A stretch of DNA of 64,000 nucleotides from positions 1,700,740-1,764,739 of the forward strand of contig NW_021167081.1 in assembly GCF_003711515.1 (NCBI RefSeq). The letters run 5' to 3'. Source of the stretch: Sodiomyces alkalinus F11 (taxonomy: Eukaryota > Ascomycota > Sordariomycetes > Glomerellales > Plectosphaerellaceae). A program made the position numbers and the translations under genes. Every line of letters starts with the position of its first letter. Within the stretch, counting starts at the first letter, position 1. Below are positions 44,440-57,560 of this stretch, piece by piece. The notes under the pieces are model-generated. The model had not been told where the DNA came from. It searched no databases and worked only from the letters and a program-made list of their open reading frames with translations.

Positions 44440-47400
44440 TTTTAATCGATCCTATTTGGTAAGTAGACCTTAACACCTAACGAGTAGTACTCTCTTAATA
44501 AGAATAATATATCGAATAACGCTAATACCACGGGTAACGCTACTAGTAACGCTAGAATAACGGCCGCCACGGCCGCCGATCAAATATAAGCTATACGTAA
44601 TTAAATTATATAACTCTATTAAGAGAACTAGTAACTCCGAGCTTAGATCGAGGCACCATGTCCTAGTAACCTAAGGTATAAATACCCAGAGCTACCTAAG
44701 TATAATAGGACTCGGGGACGGCTATAAGGCTTCCTGACCTATCTCCGGGGGTATTTCTTATTCTATAGGGACACCCTTAACACGGAGGAGGCGAAAGTTC
44801 TCTACACTATAGTACTCCTCACGGGAGACGCTTATAGGTGGTTTAAGCCTATCCATAGGGACTATTTAAAGCACCTTAACGATCCTACTAAGAGGGAGGA
44901 CGATACTACGGCTATCTTCGGCGACTTCGAGGTCTTCGCTTAGCGACTCGGTGGTATCTTTAGATAACCCGATAAGAAAAGCGTCGCTGCCTAATAACTT
45001 AAAAAGCTTTAATAGACTAAGTCGGTAGCCGACTATACCGCTAAGTTCTAATAAATCGCCTCAAAGCTTAACTATAATAATAAACCCCTTATAGACTAAT
45101 ACTATCGTGGACTTAAAGACGAAGTTAAGGACGAACTATATAACCTTAACTGCCTAGACGATTTTAGTATATTTATAGCTATAGCTATTTAGATCGATAA
45201 CCGATAGTTTAAACGACGAATAGAGAAACGCTAAAACTCGAATACCACGATATATACTACTTACTATAAGAGGAACTAAGCTAATACTAGTAGGAAATAG
45301 CTATACCCATGCTAATTTAGGAGTACCTTATATGAATACTATAATAGTCCTATAAAGATCGATAATATTAACCGATAAAATAATAAGCAGGGCAGGAAAG
45401 ATATAAGTAAAGTTAAATACTATAATTATAATAAAATAGGCTACTTTACGCGTAATTATTAATAGTCTAAGAGAGAGCGATCGTAATAATAGGCTAATAC
45501 GATTAGAAATAAGAAACCCTAGAAGGAAATTAACGCTATTAGATACCTAGAAATTTATAGGGACGAAACACTATACGCTAACCTCTATTAGATAACCTGC
45601 TACGATAACTATTATCTAGTATACTAATTAAAGAGAGACGGAGCTAGATACTACCCTAAAAGACCCTAGAAGATACTCGCTATAGTATCTAGTAATAAGT
45701 ACGATAACGATTATAGCCTTAAAATCTATGACTAGGATAATAATAGAATAGCTTTATAAACTACCGTGGAAATTCTTTAGGAACGCGGATAGATAAAGGA
45801 AGAAGCTAAAAGATAGAAGTAGATCTTAGAGATCTAGAGGAAATAGGAAGTCTACACGAATACTAGTAGTGGAGGCTTTAGCGCCCTCTAGGAAGTAGGA
45901 CTTATTCCCGAAGAGAAATACTAGCTTAAGAAAGAGGATTATATATATTACGTATAAGAGGAAATCACTAAGCTCGAAGAGTAAGATTAAGAAACAGAGT
46001 CTAATAGAATCTCGGATAATATTATAAACTTTTAGTGCTAACTCCTAGAAGCGGCCGACCTAATCGAAGAAGAAGCTATCTAGCTATAAATACTCGATTA
46101 GCTCACGAAAGAACCCTTTAGATAAACCTACTAAGTCCGTTTCACTAAACTTAGTTTTAATAACGCTTATTACGGAGTATCCACGGATATAAGCGAAGAA
46201 TAGTAACAAACTATATATAAGCGATTTTACTATACTTAGGAAGACCGAGATACCTTTACCGGCCTAATAATAAGCCTACGAGGATCGAACGATTAACCAC
46301 CTAAGTACTAAACGTATAAGAAAGAATAGATAATATATATTAACTATCTAGGCTATAGCCTAATTCTTTAGGCTAATTATATTAAGAACGTATACCCTAT
46401 ATATAAGGAACGTAAATAAGCTAATAATTTTTAGCCACGGAATAAAGAACGAACCTTAAAAGATAGAGTCTATTTAAAGAGATAACGTGATAACTAGGTT
46501 ATTATAGAAACCAGGGATAAAGGATATAAGATTCGCCTCTAACCACCTAAAAATAGCTACTACGAGTATCGGTTAAGTAAATATAAAACTAATAGCTATA
46601 TAGTATACGCTACCGGAAAAATCCGATAACTAGAATACGACTAAGAAGGTTAGGAATCACGCTTCTAGCCCTCGATAAGCGTCTACGATGAATAGAATAG
46701 CTCTTAATCTAGTATAGATTCTTAAGTGAAAAGATACCCCTTAAATACCGGGCTAAACAGGTAAAAGACTAGGAGTATACTATTATAAGGAGCACGCGAG
46801 AGGTACTCGATAGATATACTCTATAATATATAGTGGTATAGGGTATTACTATATTAGAATATAACTTAATAAATAGAAGATAAATACTCTATTAGATATA
46901 GGCGTAGTAGGAAATTTTATTTTACTAGTAGCCGTGGGAAAGTTCTTTATACCCTAGATTAGAAAACACCTAGAAAACGAGTATAAAATTACTCCGTATA
47001 CGGGAAAGAACTAGTTCTAAGAAGAAGTTATTATTAGCTAGGAGACTATATACTTTTAGGTTAAAATTTAGAATAAGACTAAAATAATATAATTCGATAT
47101 ATACGATATAGGCTATAAGGATATTATCCTTAGTAAGCTATAGTTTAACGAGTAGAATCCCGATATAGACTAGAAGCTTAGCTAGCTTTAGTGGAGATTA
47201 GAGAGTAAGTAGAAGACTATAAAGGAAACCTTACCCGATCCTAATATCCGTCGAAAATAACAGGAAGACTTACCGATAACGGAGCCTTAGGGAGACTTAG
47301 ATAGCCGCTAAAAACTAGAGACTAAGGCGAAGGCAGTACGAAAGACTTTAAGATAGTAGTAATAGTATAATAACTAATATGTAATAAATATTATTAAGGT

Positions 47401-49400
47401 AATCTATCAGATTATCTAAGTAGAGAAAGGACTTATAGATAGCGATTATAATAGACTCGCTAAGGTATTACTAGAATACCGTAAATACGGAAAGCTATTT
47501 ACCGAAAGTCTAAAGACTAGATTACCTAAATATCGATACCACGATTATAAGATACCCCTTAAGGAAGGTATATACCCGAAATTCTTTTTAATCTATAGAC
47601 TGAATTAAAAAGAATTAAATACCTTAGAAGAATATCTTAAAGAAATACTAGTAAAGGGCTATATTAGAGTATTATAATTACTAGCAGGATACCCTATCCT
47701 ATTTATACTAAAGAAAAATAGTAAACTACGACTATATATTAACTATTAATAACTTAACGATATAACTATTAAGAACCGCTACCCACTACCTTTTATCTCG
47801 GAGATATAAGACTAGCTAGTTAGAGTATAATAGTTTATAGTACTCGACTTAAAAAAAGCCTATAACTTAATTAGGATTAAGGAAGGTAAAGAGTAGAAAA
47901 TAGTATTCCGAATAAAGCGAGGATATTTCGAGTACCTTATTATACTCTTTAGATTAATAAATACGCCAGTATCGTTCTAAACGCTTATTAACGATATCCT
48001 AAGGAAGTATTTAGACTACTTCGTTATAGTGTATCTAGACGATATCCTTATCTTCTCTAAAATACTCGAAAAACACTAATAATATATCTATATAATCCTA
48101 TAACTCCTATAAAACGCTGACCTACTAGTTAAACCAGAAAAAGTATAATTCTATACGTAAAAAGTTAACTTTTTAGGGTATACCATATAACCTAACGAAA
48201 TCTATATAGATAAGGCGAAAATCTAATATATCTCTAAATAGCCCTAGCCGTAAAACGTTCGCGATATTTAGTCTTTCCTCGGACTAGTTAACTATTATCG
48301 ACGATTTATTAAGGATTATAGTAAGATTACTATTCCCTTAACTAAAGTAACTAAAAAAGGACTTAATTTCGAATAGAATAGAAGAATAGAAGAAGTATTC
48401 TAAGCCCTTAAAGGAAGGGTTACTAGCGAACCTATCTTAGTAATACTAGACCCCGATAAAGAGTACGAACTCGAAATAGACGTATCCGACTAGGCTCTAG
48501 GAGTATAACTCGGGTAATATAACGTAGAAGGAAGACTATATCCTATAGCCTTTATATCTAAAATACTTAGTAGACTAGAACTTAACTATTAAATCCACGA
48601 TAAAGAGCTAATAGCTATTATCAAAGCCTTTAAGGAATAAAGACCGTATCTATTAGGAATAAAATACCCGGTATAGGTCTACACGGATTATAAGAACCTT
48701 ATATAATTTATTACTACTAAGGTTCTTAATAAACGATGGATCTAATAGGCAGAATTCTTATCCGAATTTAACTTCTATATTTAATATATAAAAGGAAGCG
48801 AAAATAGTCGTGTAAATATACTTAGCCGACTAGAAATACCTAATAAATCACCTAAACTATAAGCTATACTCTAATAGGAAGGAGAAGCTCTTACCCTTAA
48901 ATATAGAGGAATAAATAGTATAGATCGAATAACCGATACCACGTTTAAAGAAGTACACGCCTCGCTAATATATAGATATTAAGGAGTTTATAAGACTTAC
49001 CGCCGATTACGATAATAACACGGCTATATAGAAACTAAAGAACGAGTTAGGGACTTTATTCGTAACGACGATATTTACTAGAAAGTAAAGAGTAGCCGAT
49101 ATAAACCTTACAGACTACTAAAGCTATTACTAGTAATAAATAGACCTTAGGAATCGATTATAATAGACTTTATAATAGCGATTATTTACTAACGGTAGGT
49201 TATAACGGTTAACTTATTATCCCGGCGCTACTAGTTAAACACTAAACCAATAGTCTATAGCCCTATAATTATACTATTCTTATCCCCGAATAGCGTAATA
49301 GCTCTAAAATATCCGTTAAACGTGAGTCCTGCTCCTATCTTTCCTTTAATAAAATACCTAGAAAACTCTTATATAAACTCTTAAGAAATTAGAGTGATAG
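43985..49400 (+). mobile_element. Plus-strand Ty3/Gypsy LTR retrotransposon, RIP-inactivated
   Basis: The 5' LTR is 43985-44439 (TGTTACG ... GTAATA, the last CA mutated to TA). The gag region follows (about 44640-45480, with VLYTIVLLTGDAYRWFKPI and GLKDEVKDELYNL recognisable). A zinc knuckle at 45418-45459 has Cys and His changed to Tyr. Reverse transcriptase is at about 47560-48130 with YLDDIL at 48032-48049, RNase H at about 48460-48660, and the integrase HHCC region at about 48950-49140. The integrase core and the chromodomain, if it had one, are not found, so the 3' part is deleted or beyond recognition. No matching 3' LTR was found. The right boundary is approximate. Dozens of in-frame stops make it non-functional. 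Confidence 0.85.
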
Positions 49401-49849
49401 ACGTCTGTTACGGACTTGACCACGTAGTACGTCGAGATGCTTACTATAAATAAGGGGGGGAAATTATAAGAGCTTAGTGAACCTAAAGAGAAAAAAGAAA
49501 GGGGGGGGGTATATACGTAATATAATAAGATAATAACTAGGGGTATTACGCCTATATGCTTATATAAGTAGTAATAGTGATTGTGTGCGAGTATTAGAGA
49601 TTATAATAGTTATAAAGCTAGCTATAATAGTAAAGAGTGGGAGAAGATTAGTAAGCGTGGCCGGGCGTGTAAGGAATTTTTTATAGCCGGGTAAAAGGGC
49701 GGGCTAATCTAGCAGAATAGCGCGGTTCGCGCTATTTTTCTTATTATTCGGTATTATTTTTCTTTCGCGTGCCTGCCGTTCGAAAATCGGACGATACTTA
49801 TGCCTTCCCTTACTTAAGTTCGAGGTCGTTCGCTATATCTGGATAGCGC
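49400..49849. other. Junction between two Gypsy elements
   Basis: TGTTACGGACTTGACC at 49407 has the look of an LTR terminus but does not match the neighbouring LTR beyond its first 8 bases. Purine-rich runs follow at about 49453-49462 and 49482-49509 (ending in a G run), as in a polypurine tract. I cannot decide which element these belong to. No coding sequence is recognised. Confidence 0.35.
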
Positions 49850-52800
49850 GTGGTTACCTCGGGTGACTTACTTTCCTTATTCGGTGCCGGGCGAGGCTAC
49901 GAGGCTAAGCTGTTATTCCTTAAAAGCCCTTTGCTTCGAGTGTCTTTTAACCCTCGGGTCCTTTTAACGTCTCCTAGTTCTAGCGCTTTATCCTTCTTTA
50001 CCTTTTTCGTTACTACTCGTAGAGTCTTTAAGGCCTTTTATCGTTTCTTAAAGGCGTCGACTATTTCCGGTGCGTTTATAGCCTCCTTTAGTATCTAAAC
50101 GTTATACTAACTAGGCTATCCCTTTTATCGAATTAGGTACTTAATATAAGGCTTATCTTAGCCTTTCCTAGTAACTCTTTTATCTAAGATAGCTTCGATG
50201 TTATAGTGCTTATATAAGTCATGCTATCCGTGTCTATTCTTATCCGGGTTACCGGGACGGATAGGCCCTCCGTCGGCCGTTTAGCCGGGGAATAGGTTTA
50301 TACCCGGTTCCTTCGCCGGTTATAAATACGTAATACTAATAACGGGATAGATATTAAGCGTTACGGGTAATTCTAGTAGGTATACTAGTAGTAAGACCTA
50401 TTCCTTAACCTTAAATAGTCTTATTCGTTACTAACCGAGCTTTATCGAGGGTTTACCTAGTAGCGAATAGCCGTGCCCGACCTTAATAAAGACGAAATCC
50501 CCGGGCGCGAACCGAATACTATAGTGCTTTTTATCGTATAGCCTTTTTATATATATCTAGGCTAAGGCGATAGATAGTTTAGCGTTTTCCTAGAATAGTT
50601 CCCGAGCGAACTACGGGTTCGTATTACCGATTATATCGAGGGGGCTATTTATTCGTGTGCTATATAGTAGCTTATTAGGTGAATAACCTAAGACCTCGCT
50701 AAAGGTATTATTTAGATTAAACTATAGTACGATAATACCCTTTATCCACGGCGCGTCTAGATATATAGCGAGGAATATACGGATAGCGATCTTAACTATT
50801 TAATTCTTCTATTCGGATAGCCTATTAGTCTACGGGTACTATACTATTAAGAACTTAAGTAGCGTGCCCGCGTCCTTCTAGAGCGCTATCTAAAAGGCGG
50901 ATAGGAACTTAGGGTTATAATCTAAGATAATCCCTCGGGGGATACCCTAGTTACTAAGCTAAAGGAACTAAAAGAGGATATAAGCCTAGTCCTCTATAGT
51001 GTATAAGCAATACCCCGGAATAAGAAGGGTGGCCTTAGTAAACTTATCCGTTACTATAAGGAGGAAGTCGAAGAGGGGAAAGCCCTCCTTTTACTAGGGA
51101 GAGTTAGCCGAGGGCACCTCGGGTAAGCCGATAATAAAATCTATAGCGATAGTATAGAATAGAATAAAGAGAGTTATAATTAGCTGTATTTCGCCGAGCG
51201 GGCGCTAGCGATTAGTCTAATTAATAGCGTACGTCGTATAGTTAGCGATATAGGTCTTAATTTCTTTACGGAGCTTAGGAATAACAAATCGGTTAACTAA
51301 TTCGTACTAGGTTCTTTTAATGCTAAAATAGTAGCGTTTATCGTGAGCGGCCTAAATAAACTCCTAATATAGGGAGAACGGGATATAGAGCCGATATTTC
51401 CCGCTTTATTCTAGGTAGTAAAGGAGATTATTTTCTAACTCGAAAGGGATTTTAACCGGCGAATTATAGTCCTATAGCTAGGTAAGGATAAGTCCTTATT
51501 TAGTATTATTAGTATAACTATCGCTAATTCTTTATCGTAGATCGGCGTTTATTTTAAGTTCGGAGAAGTAGTAAATAGCCTAATCGCGCTAAATCCGTTC
51601 TAATTCCCTATTATCCTCCGCTTCTGAAGGGTCCGTTATAGGTAGCTATAATAGGGTATCGGCCACGATATTCGTTTTCCCGGGGATATACCGATAGTCT
51701 AACTAAAACTAGTTAAGGAACTCCGAGGAGAGGATAAACTTTATATTTAACCTAGTCTTATCTATACTGGATAGCGTGGTGGACTTTATAATACTAATAG
51801 TAGCGGCGTAGTCTATAAGAATAATAGTCGGATTACGATAAGCGGACTAAATAATAGTTCGGGTCTTACGAACGGCCTATACTAGGTAGGCGACCTTTAG
51901 TTCGGTCGGCTAGTATTTTTACTTAGCTATATTAAGCCCTTTACTAGTATAAAGCATTAGACGAATAAGGGTCTTACTAATAATACCTTTAATAAGCTAT
52001 TCGGTCTTATTAATAAGCTAGAATAGTATAGCGGAGAACCCGTACTCCTTAAAGGCGCTTAACTGGATAACGAGGATCTTCCCTAGGTCGTGGTAGAAAA
52101 GGTAGATATCGGAGGTAAGTATATCTATAATATCCTTAAATAACGCTATCTTTTCGGCTATAAGCTTAAATACTGTTTATTTAGTATAGGCCTTACGCGC
52201 TTAGCCCTAGTTCTTTCCGAGCTAATAAGCCTCCGCGAGTAGGGTAGTCTTCCGTTATTAAAGGGAGGCTATTTATTAGGTAAACCTCGGGATAAGGTGC
52301 CGTAGTTATCCGGTTATACTAATCTATTACTTAAGCGATTAGAGTGATAATAGCGGACGGATTCTTTATAGGGTATCGGTGCGTTCCTTTATATTAAAGA
52401 GGCCTAAAGTATCGACCTTAAATCCTAAGAGCTATACCGATAAGTAGCCGATAAAGGATTTACCCGGGGAGATAGAGATCCGCTTCCGGCTAAATAACGA
52501 TAGTACGGTCTTTAGGTACTAGGCGTATTCCTCCTCGGTATTTAAGGCCACGACGATATCGTTAATAAAGGCGGCGGCGAACTTCTTCTATAGTCGGAGT
52601 AGCTTATCTATATAGCATTAGATATAAGCTAGCGAATTACGGAAGCCTATAAGCGCGACCTTTAAACGCTCTTATCCTCGATATAAGACGATAGTAAACC
52701 TTTTACGGTACGGCTTATATACCGAGAACTAGTAGAAGAAGGCTTAAGCGTTAATAACGGAGATAAACTTCTTCCCCCAGAGGCGCCGGATCACCTTATC

Positions 52801-55800
52801 CTATAACGGTATCGGGTACGCGTCGGGAATAATAACCTTATTTAGGGCACGGAGATTAACTACTATTCGGCCTTTACGCTTCCCGTTCACGGTCCGCTAT
52901 ATAATGAATACTAAGGCCCTAAATAGTATAGGCTAAGTCGGCTATTCTATTCGTCCTTACTTATAGAGCTTATTAAGGGTCTTATCTAAAAATCGCTAGT
53001 CGTTACGGCTAAAGGGATATAGCTTCAGCTAATCTTCTAATTATACTATCCGTCGACTGAAGGGACCTTTATATACTCCTCGGGAGGTATATCGATAACG
53101 CCCTAATTAGTCTAAACCTTCGGATACTTCTTAACGATCTTACTAAACCGGCGTACAAACCGGTCACTATAGCGATAGATTATTACTCCTTTTTTAGTGG
53201 TCTTTATAGGGGCGTTTAGGCTTTTAGCGATACCTAGCTTACCTTTAGGAGTAATATACCCACGGAAAATATCTCCTTTGGCTTTATTAGGCGGTTCTTC
53301 CTCTATACGCTTAAGCAGAATATCTCGCGCGTTATCGCGGTCGGTATACTAATAACCGTCCGCTTAGAATAACTTTACATAACCTAGCTTAATACCTTTA
53401 GCGACGACTAATAGCTAGTTATCGGCGTTAAAGATAGGCACTATAGACTGGTTATTAAGGATATAGTTTAGAGAGCCCTTTATATCCGGGAAAAACTCTA
53501 GGGAATTAAGGTTAACGTCGGGCTTATTAATTAGTATAAATCTATATGTTCGTGGTAGGATAACTAAATATTTAGTAGCCTTAAGTTTCCGCTAGATTAG
53601 AGAACGTTTAGCGAATACTCTTATGGGAACTATTAGGCCCTAGTAGGCGCTAATACGGATAGCTTCCTGCGTGTTAAGGATATTTAGCCTATTAGGATAA
53701 TTAAACTCCTATCCTAGGAGAAGACCGGTGTTAAGCTTAGGGACGATCTAAGCCCTAATATATAGGCGGCTAATCTTCTTCTTATTACCTACTATACCTT
53801 AAACTAGTATAGTAAAGATAGCCTATCCTAGGGTCTTTATCGATTCTATACCTTATAATACGGCGCGCTTAGTAGAATCGATATACTTATTGGGAAATCG
53901 ACTAAAGAGCTACTAGCTTACTATATTATGGGAGGCTCCTAAATCAATATAAATATCGAATAGTACGCCTATAGGGGAACTACGGGCTTAAATTCGGGTG
54001 TATATATACCCATAGGGATTATTAGAAGGATTCCTAACTTCCTAAACGGCACTATTAATTAGCGGCGAGTCCTATCCGCTCTACTCCTTTAGTCGGTACG
54101 GTTAGGAGTAGGTCTTTTTATATCGGATAGTCTCTAGATTTAATCTTATAGGTTAATAGTATTTACTATACTCCCGATATACCTAGTAGAGATCGGTGTA
54201 CTTAGGCATAAATCCGGGTCTATTAGCGACCCGGTATAGTTAATCACTTTATTCGCTACCCGCGCTATCGTTATTCTTAGAGTCTATAAAACCCTTAGAG
54301 TTTCCCTTAGTATAGTAGTACTCGGGTTCTATATTAGCTTTATCTCTAGATATAGGCTTAGTAGCGGCTTTTTCGGCGGAGGCGTTAACCTAGTCTTAAG
54401 AACGGTCGCGGCGACGGTCTCCGTATCGACGATTAAACTATTCGTTAGCGTTATTAGTTAGGAGTCGCTAACTCTTATCGTTAGTATAATAATTAGTATT
54501 CGGCGCTAGTAGAGCGCGGTTCTTATTTTAGCGATAGAGCTAGCTAGGACTAGGGGAATAGCGGTTAGGCTACGGCGTTTAGCGGCGCTTAGGCGTTAAG
54601 CGTTTATCGTAGTACCGCGGCGCGGGTTACTAAACTATTATAATAAGGGGCGGAGTGCTATATATTCCGCGGTCCGGTTTAGGAAGGCTATATTAGCTAA
54701 TATAATACTTTTAAACTCCTTAGGTATAGTTCCGGTACTATCCTAGTATTAGGTTTATTAGGGAATTTAAGAAATCGGCTAATTTTACCTTAGGTCCCGG
54801 TTAGACCACGGTAACGGCTAAGTTAGCGTTAAGCTTATCCTAAATAATAGATAAAAGCTTTCCCTAAGGTTTATCGGTAGCCTTCGTAAGTCGGGCGACC
54901 CTATTAACGAATACGCAGATATTATAGCGGTTTATAACGTCTTCTAGGGTATGCTTTTCCCGGTATAATTAATACTTAGCTTCTTCGCGCGGGAGCCGGA
55001 ATCGGCTCTCTAAACTATCCTTTTAGCTTTTTAGTGTAACGCTTTTATTATACTATTCGCGGAGTCCCGGGTCTACAGTTATTAGCTACTTAAAGGCTTT
55101 ACTTAGTAGGTAGTAGGAGATACCGCGGGTAAAGGCTTCGTTATACCCGGGGCTTATCCTAGCGTACTACTCTATAGCGTCTATAAAGCGGAATACGTTA
55201 AGGAAGATTAGCTTAGTGCTTTCCGTGCGGACGTCCTAGGTAACAGTAAAGTATTCCGGCGGGTTAAAGTATCTAAGGTTATCCGCCTTAAAACAAACCT
55301 AGGGTTAGTACGATTATAATCCGCACTAGAGTTCGCCGATAATAGCTAATAGGTCCGACTAGCGTATATACGTTTAGTCTCCGCCTATAGGAGGCGGCTA
55401 AGTAAGCGCTAAAGGAGGGGGAGGCGTTTTATCCGGCGGTCCGGTACTTTAGCGGATATTCTAACGGCTAGGTCCGGGAGCGCTAGATACCGTACTCTCG
55501 GAGTTAGCCGGGTAGTCGGCTAAAAAGGCCCGGTTAGGGGCGTTAGATATTTAGCATTCTATAGCGTTTAAATAGCGAATAATAGTCTCGGTCAAAGATA
55601 CATAGGACGCGGGCGATTAGTATAAGAAGAATTTATTTAAGGAGTATATTAGTTCCTCCTCTTTAATTACAGGCTTTTTATCCGTGGCCTTTATAATAGG
55701 ATAAATAAGGAGCGAGGCAGGCTTTATTATGGTGAATAACGGTTCCCCTAGCTCTCCCGTCATCTTAAGGCGGCGCCGACTACCTAGCTCTTATATCCTA

Positions 55801-56000
55801 AGCCCTATTATAATAAGCTAGGCGGAGCTAGGTAGAGTAGAGCTAGTATTAGCGGAGCTAGTAGTAGTAAGGCTAGTACTAGTAAGGCCAGTATTAGCGA
55901 GGCTCTCTCTGATATAGTTAATTAGATTAGCCTCGGAATCTAGCTTACCTATATAGGGAGCGGAACTAATAGTAAACGGTTATATAGGTTATTTCCCCTT
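49850..56000 (-). mobile_element. Minus-strand Ty3/Gypsy chromovirus, RIP-inactivated
   Basis: On the minus strand, from right to left: gag capsid region (about 55700-54300; TRGISYYLLSKAF and LFVNRVARL-type blocks readable), protease and linker (about 54000-53300), reverse transcriptase (about 53100-52350) with KFAAAFINDIVV around 52549-52569, where the first catalytic Asp is now Asn, then KSFIGY. RNase H and integrase follow (about 52300-50400), then a chromodomain at about 50230-49990 (IEAILDKRVTRKG ... YLIRWKG-like, with stops). The RT type (AFFYQF/FIDDIVV style) differs from both other Gypsy copies, so it is a separate family. LTRs were not resolved; both ends are approximate. Confidence 0.8.
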
Positions 56001-56955
56001 AATATCGCGGGGTTCTCCTATACCCGCTAGGATCTCCCTATAAGTAGGTTCTTTATTAAGCTATTTTTCGAAGGCGTCCACGAAGTTATCCGGTCTTCGG
56101 ATCTATTTTTTTAGGTAGGATATATCGGACACGGACTCTAATCGCGAGATTCTTCCTTTTAAGGTTAGGCCGCTCGCGCCGGCTATCTCTAGGGCGTATA
56201 CGGCCCTCCTAGCTATATTAAGTAGAGCTATATCTTTAGGCGTAAGGAGATTAGCGATAGGGTCCGGGAAATTATCTAAGAACTTAATAAGATTTTTCGC
56301 GTTTTTAGCACTTCGCGGATAAGGATAGTCGTTAAGGAAGTTTACGTCGGTTATAATAGCGGAGCTTTAGGTTCTACGGCGGATTTTTCGTGTTAGTAGA
56401 GTTAGTATAGTTACTAAACCTACGTATAAATAGCCGGCCGTGGTTCTTATATACTCCACGCCTTAGTCTAGTAAAGGAGAGGCGTCTTCGCTCGGCGTGC
56501 CGATAGTCGTATAGTTTTATCAGTATACTGCGTGTCTATATAGTCGTAGGACACATAGCTCGCATTAAGCGGCGGTACACGAACCTCGCTTAAAAGCTTA
56601 GTTACTACTATTTAATATACCCTATCTAGGTATATCTCTGGCTAGCTAGTACTATAGGACCTAGGGCTTCTGGGGTTCTTAATAGCGACCCTTAGGTATA
56701 GAAAATAGAGTATAATAAAGATAATTCCTACTAAACTAAGGGGGAACCGCGCTAAGGGTATATCCCCCGGCCGGCCCGGCCTAACTATAATCCGTACTAT
56801 CCCTTCTACTATAGTCCGGGCGCTATATATTCCCTATCTGTACGGATAGTACCCGTGCTATCCGTTCTATAGTAGGGCGGATAGTGCTAGCGCCATATCT
56901 TATAGAGGTTAGGGCGTATTAATACGAGTCCTCTTTAGGTTAATAAGACTATACC
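56001..56955. repeat. RIP-mutated sequence without recognisable coding
   Basis: It lies between the gag end of the minus-strand chromovirus and a plus-strand integrase fragment. It may contain the 5' LTR of the former, but no terminal TG...CA pair or match to 49400-49800 could be found. Inverted short repeats around 56770-56890 (GGATAGT/ACTATCC types) are present. Confidence 0.3.
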
Positions 56956-57560
56956 GACTAATAAGCGTAACGCTTCCATGCAGGACTTAATAAATCGCCT
57001 TAAGGAAGCTACCTAATTTATATAAGCCGCGATAGCCGTTATATAACTACCCTAAAAGAAGTCGGTAAACCATTAGCCCTCCCCTATTAAGAGGTTTAAT
57101 AAGGATAACCATATATAGTTAGATATTAGTAACTACTCCTTACTATAGCTATCGAAGAAACTTACCTAGCTTTATTATAAGTCTAAGGTTATAAAGGTTA
57201 TTAACGCCTATATTATAGAACTAAATATCCCCTTATAGATATATAACCGTTTCCACATAGACCTCCTACGGCAAGCCGATTACGACCCCTTATTAGGGTA
57301 AGCGATAATAGACCCCTAGCTACTACTAATCCGTAAAAGGCTGGATAGGGAGGAGGAATAAGTAGTAAAGGAAGTCCTCTACGGCTATACCCAAAAGCGA
57401 GGTCATGGTAAGGTCCGTGAGGTATTAGTATAATAGGAGGGCTACGTAGAATTAATATAGGAACTACTTAAGAGTATACGGGAGATATAAGCGCTTAACG
57501 AATTTAAGCAAAGGTATAGCCTAGTATAGTTAAATAATAGGCCTTTATAATAGTATACGA
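56956..57560 (+). pseudogene. Integrase C-terminus with chromodomain, Gypsy fragment
   Basis: The plus strand reads, with stops, LSKKLT-type followed by VTKVINAY-like and IYNRFHIDLLRQADYDPL, the C-terminal end of a Ty3/Gypsy integrase, then a chromodomain (VVKEVLYGYTQKRG ... REVLV..EGYVELI) up to about 57560. The catalytic core and everything upstream are missing, so this is a 5'-truncated remnant in the opposite orientation to the preceding element. Confidence 0.7.

Noticed and set aside
49850..50098. 82-codon plus-strand ORF in the RIP block
   Set aside because: It is antisense to the chromodomain and tail of the minus-strand Gypsy integrase.
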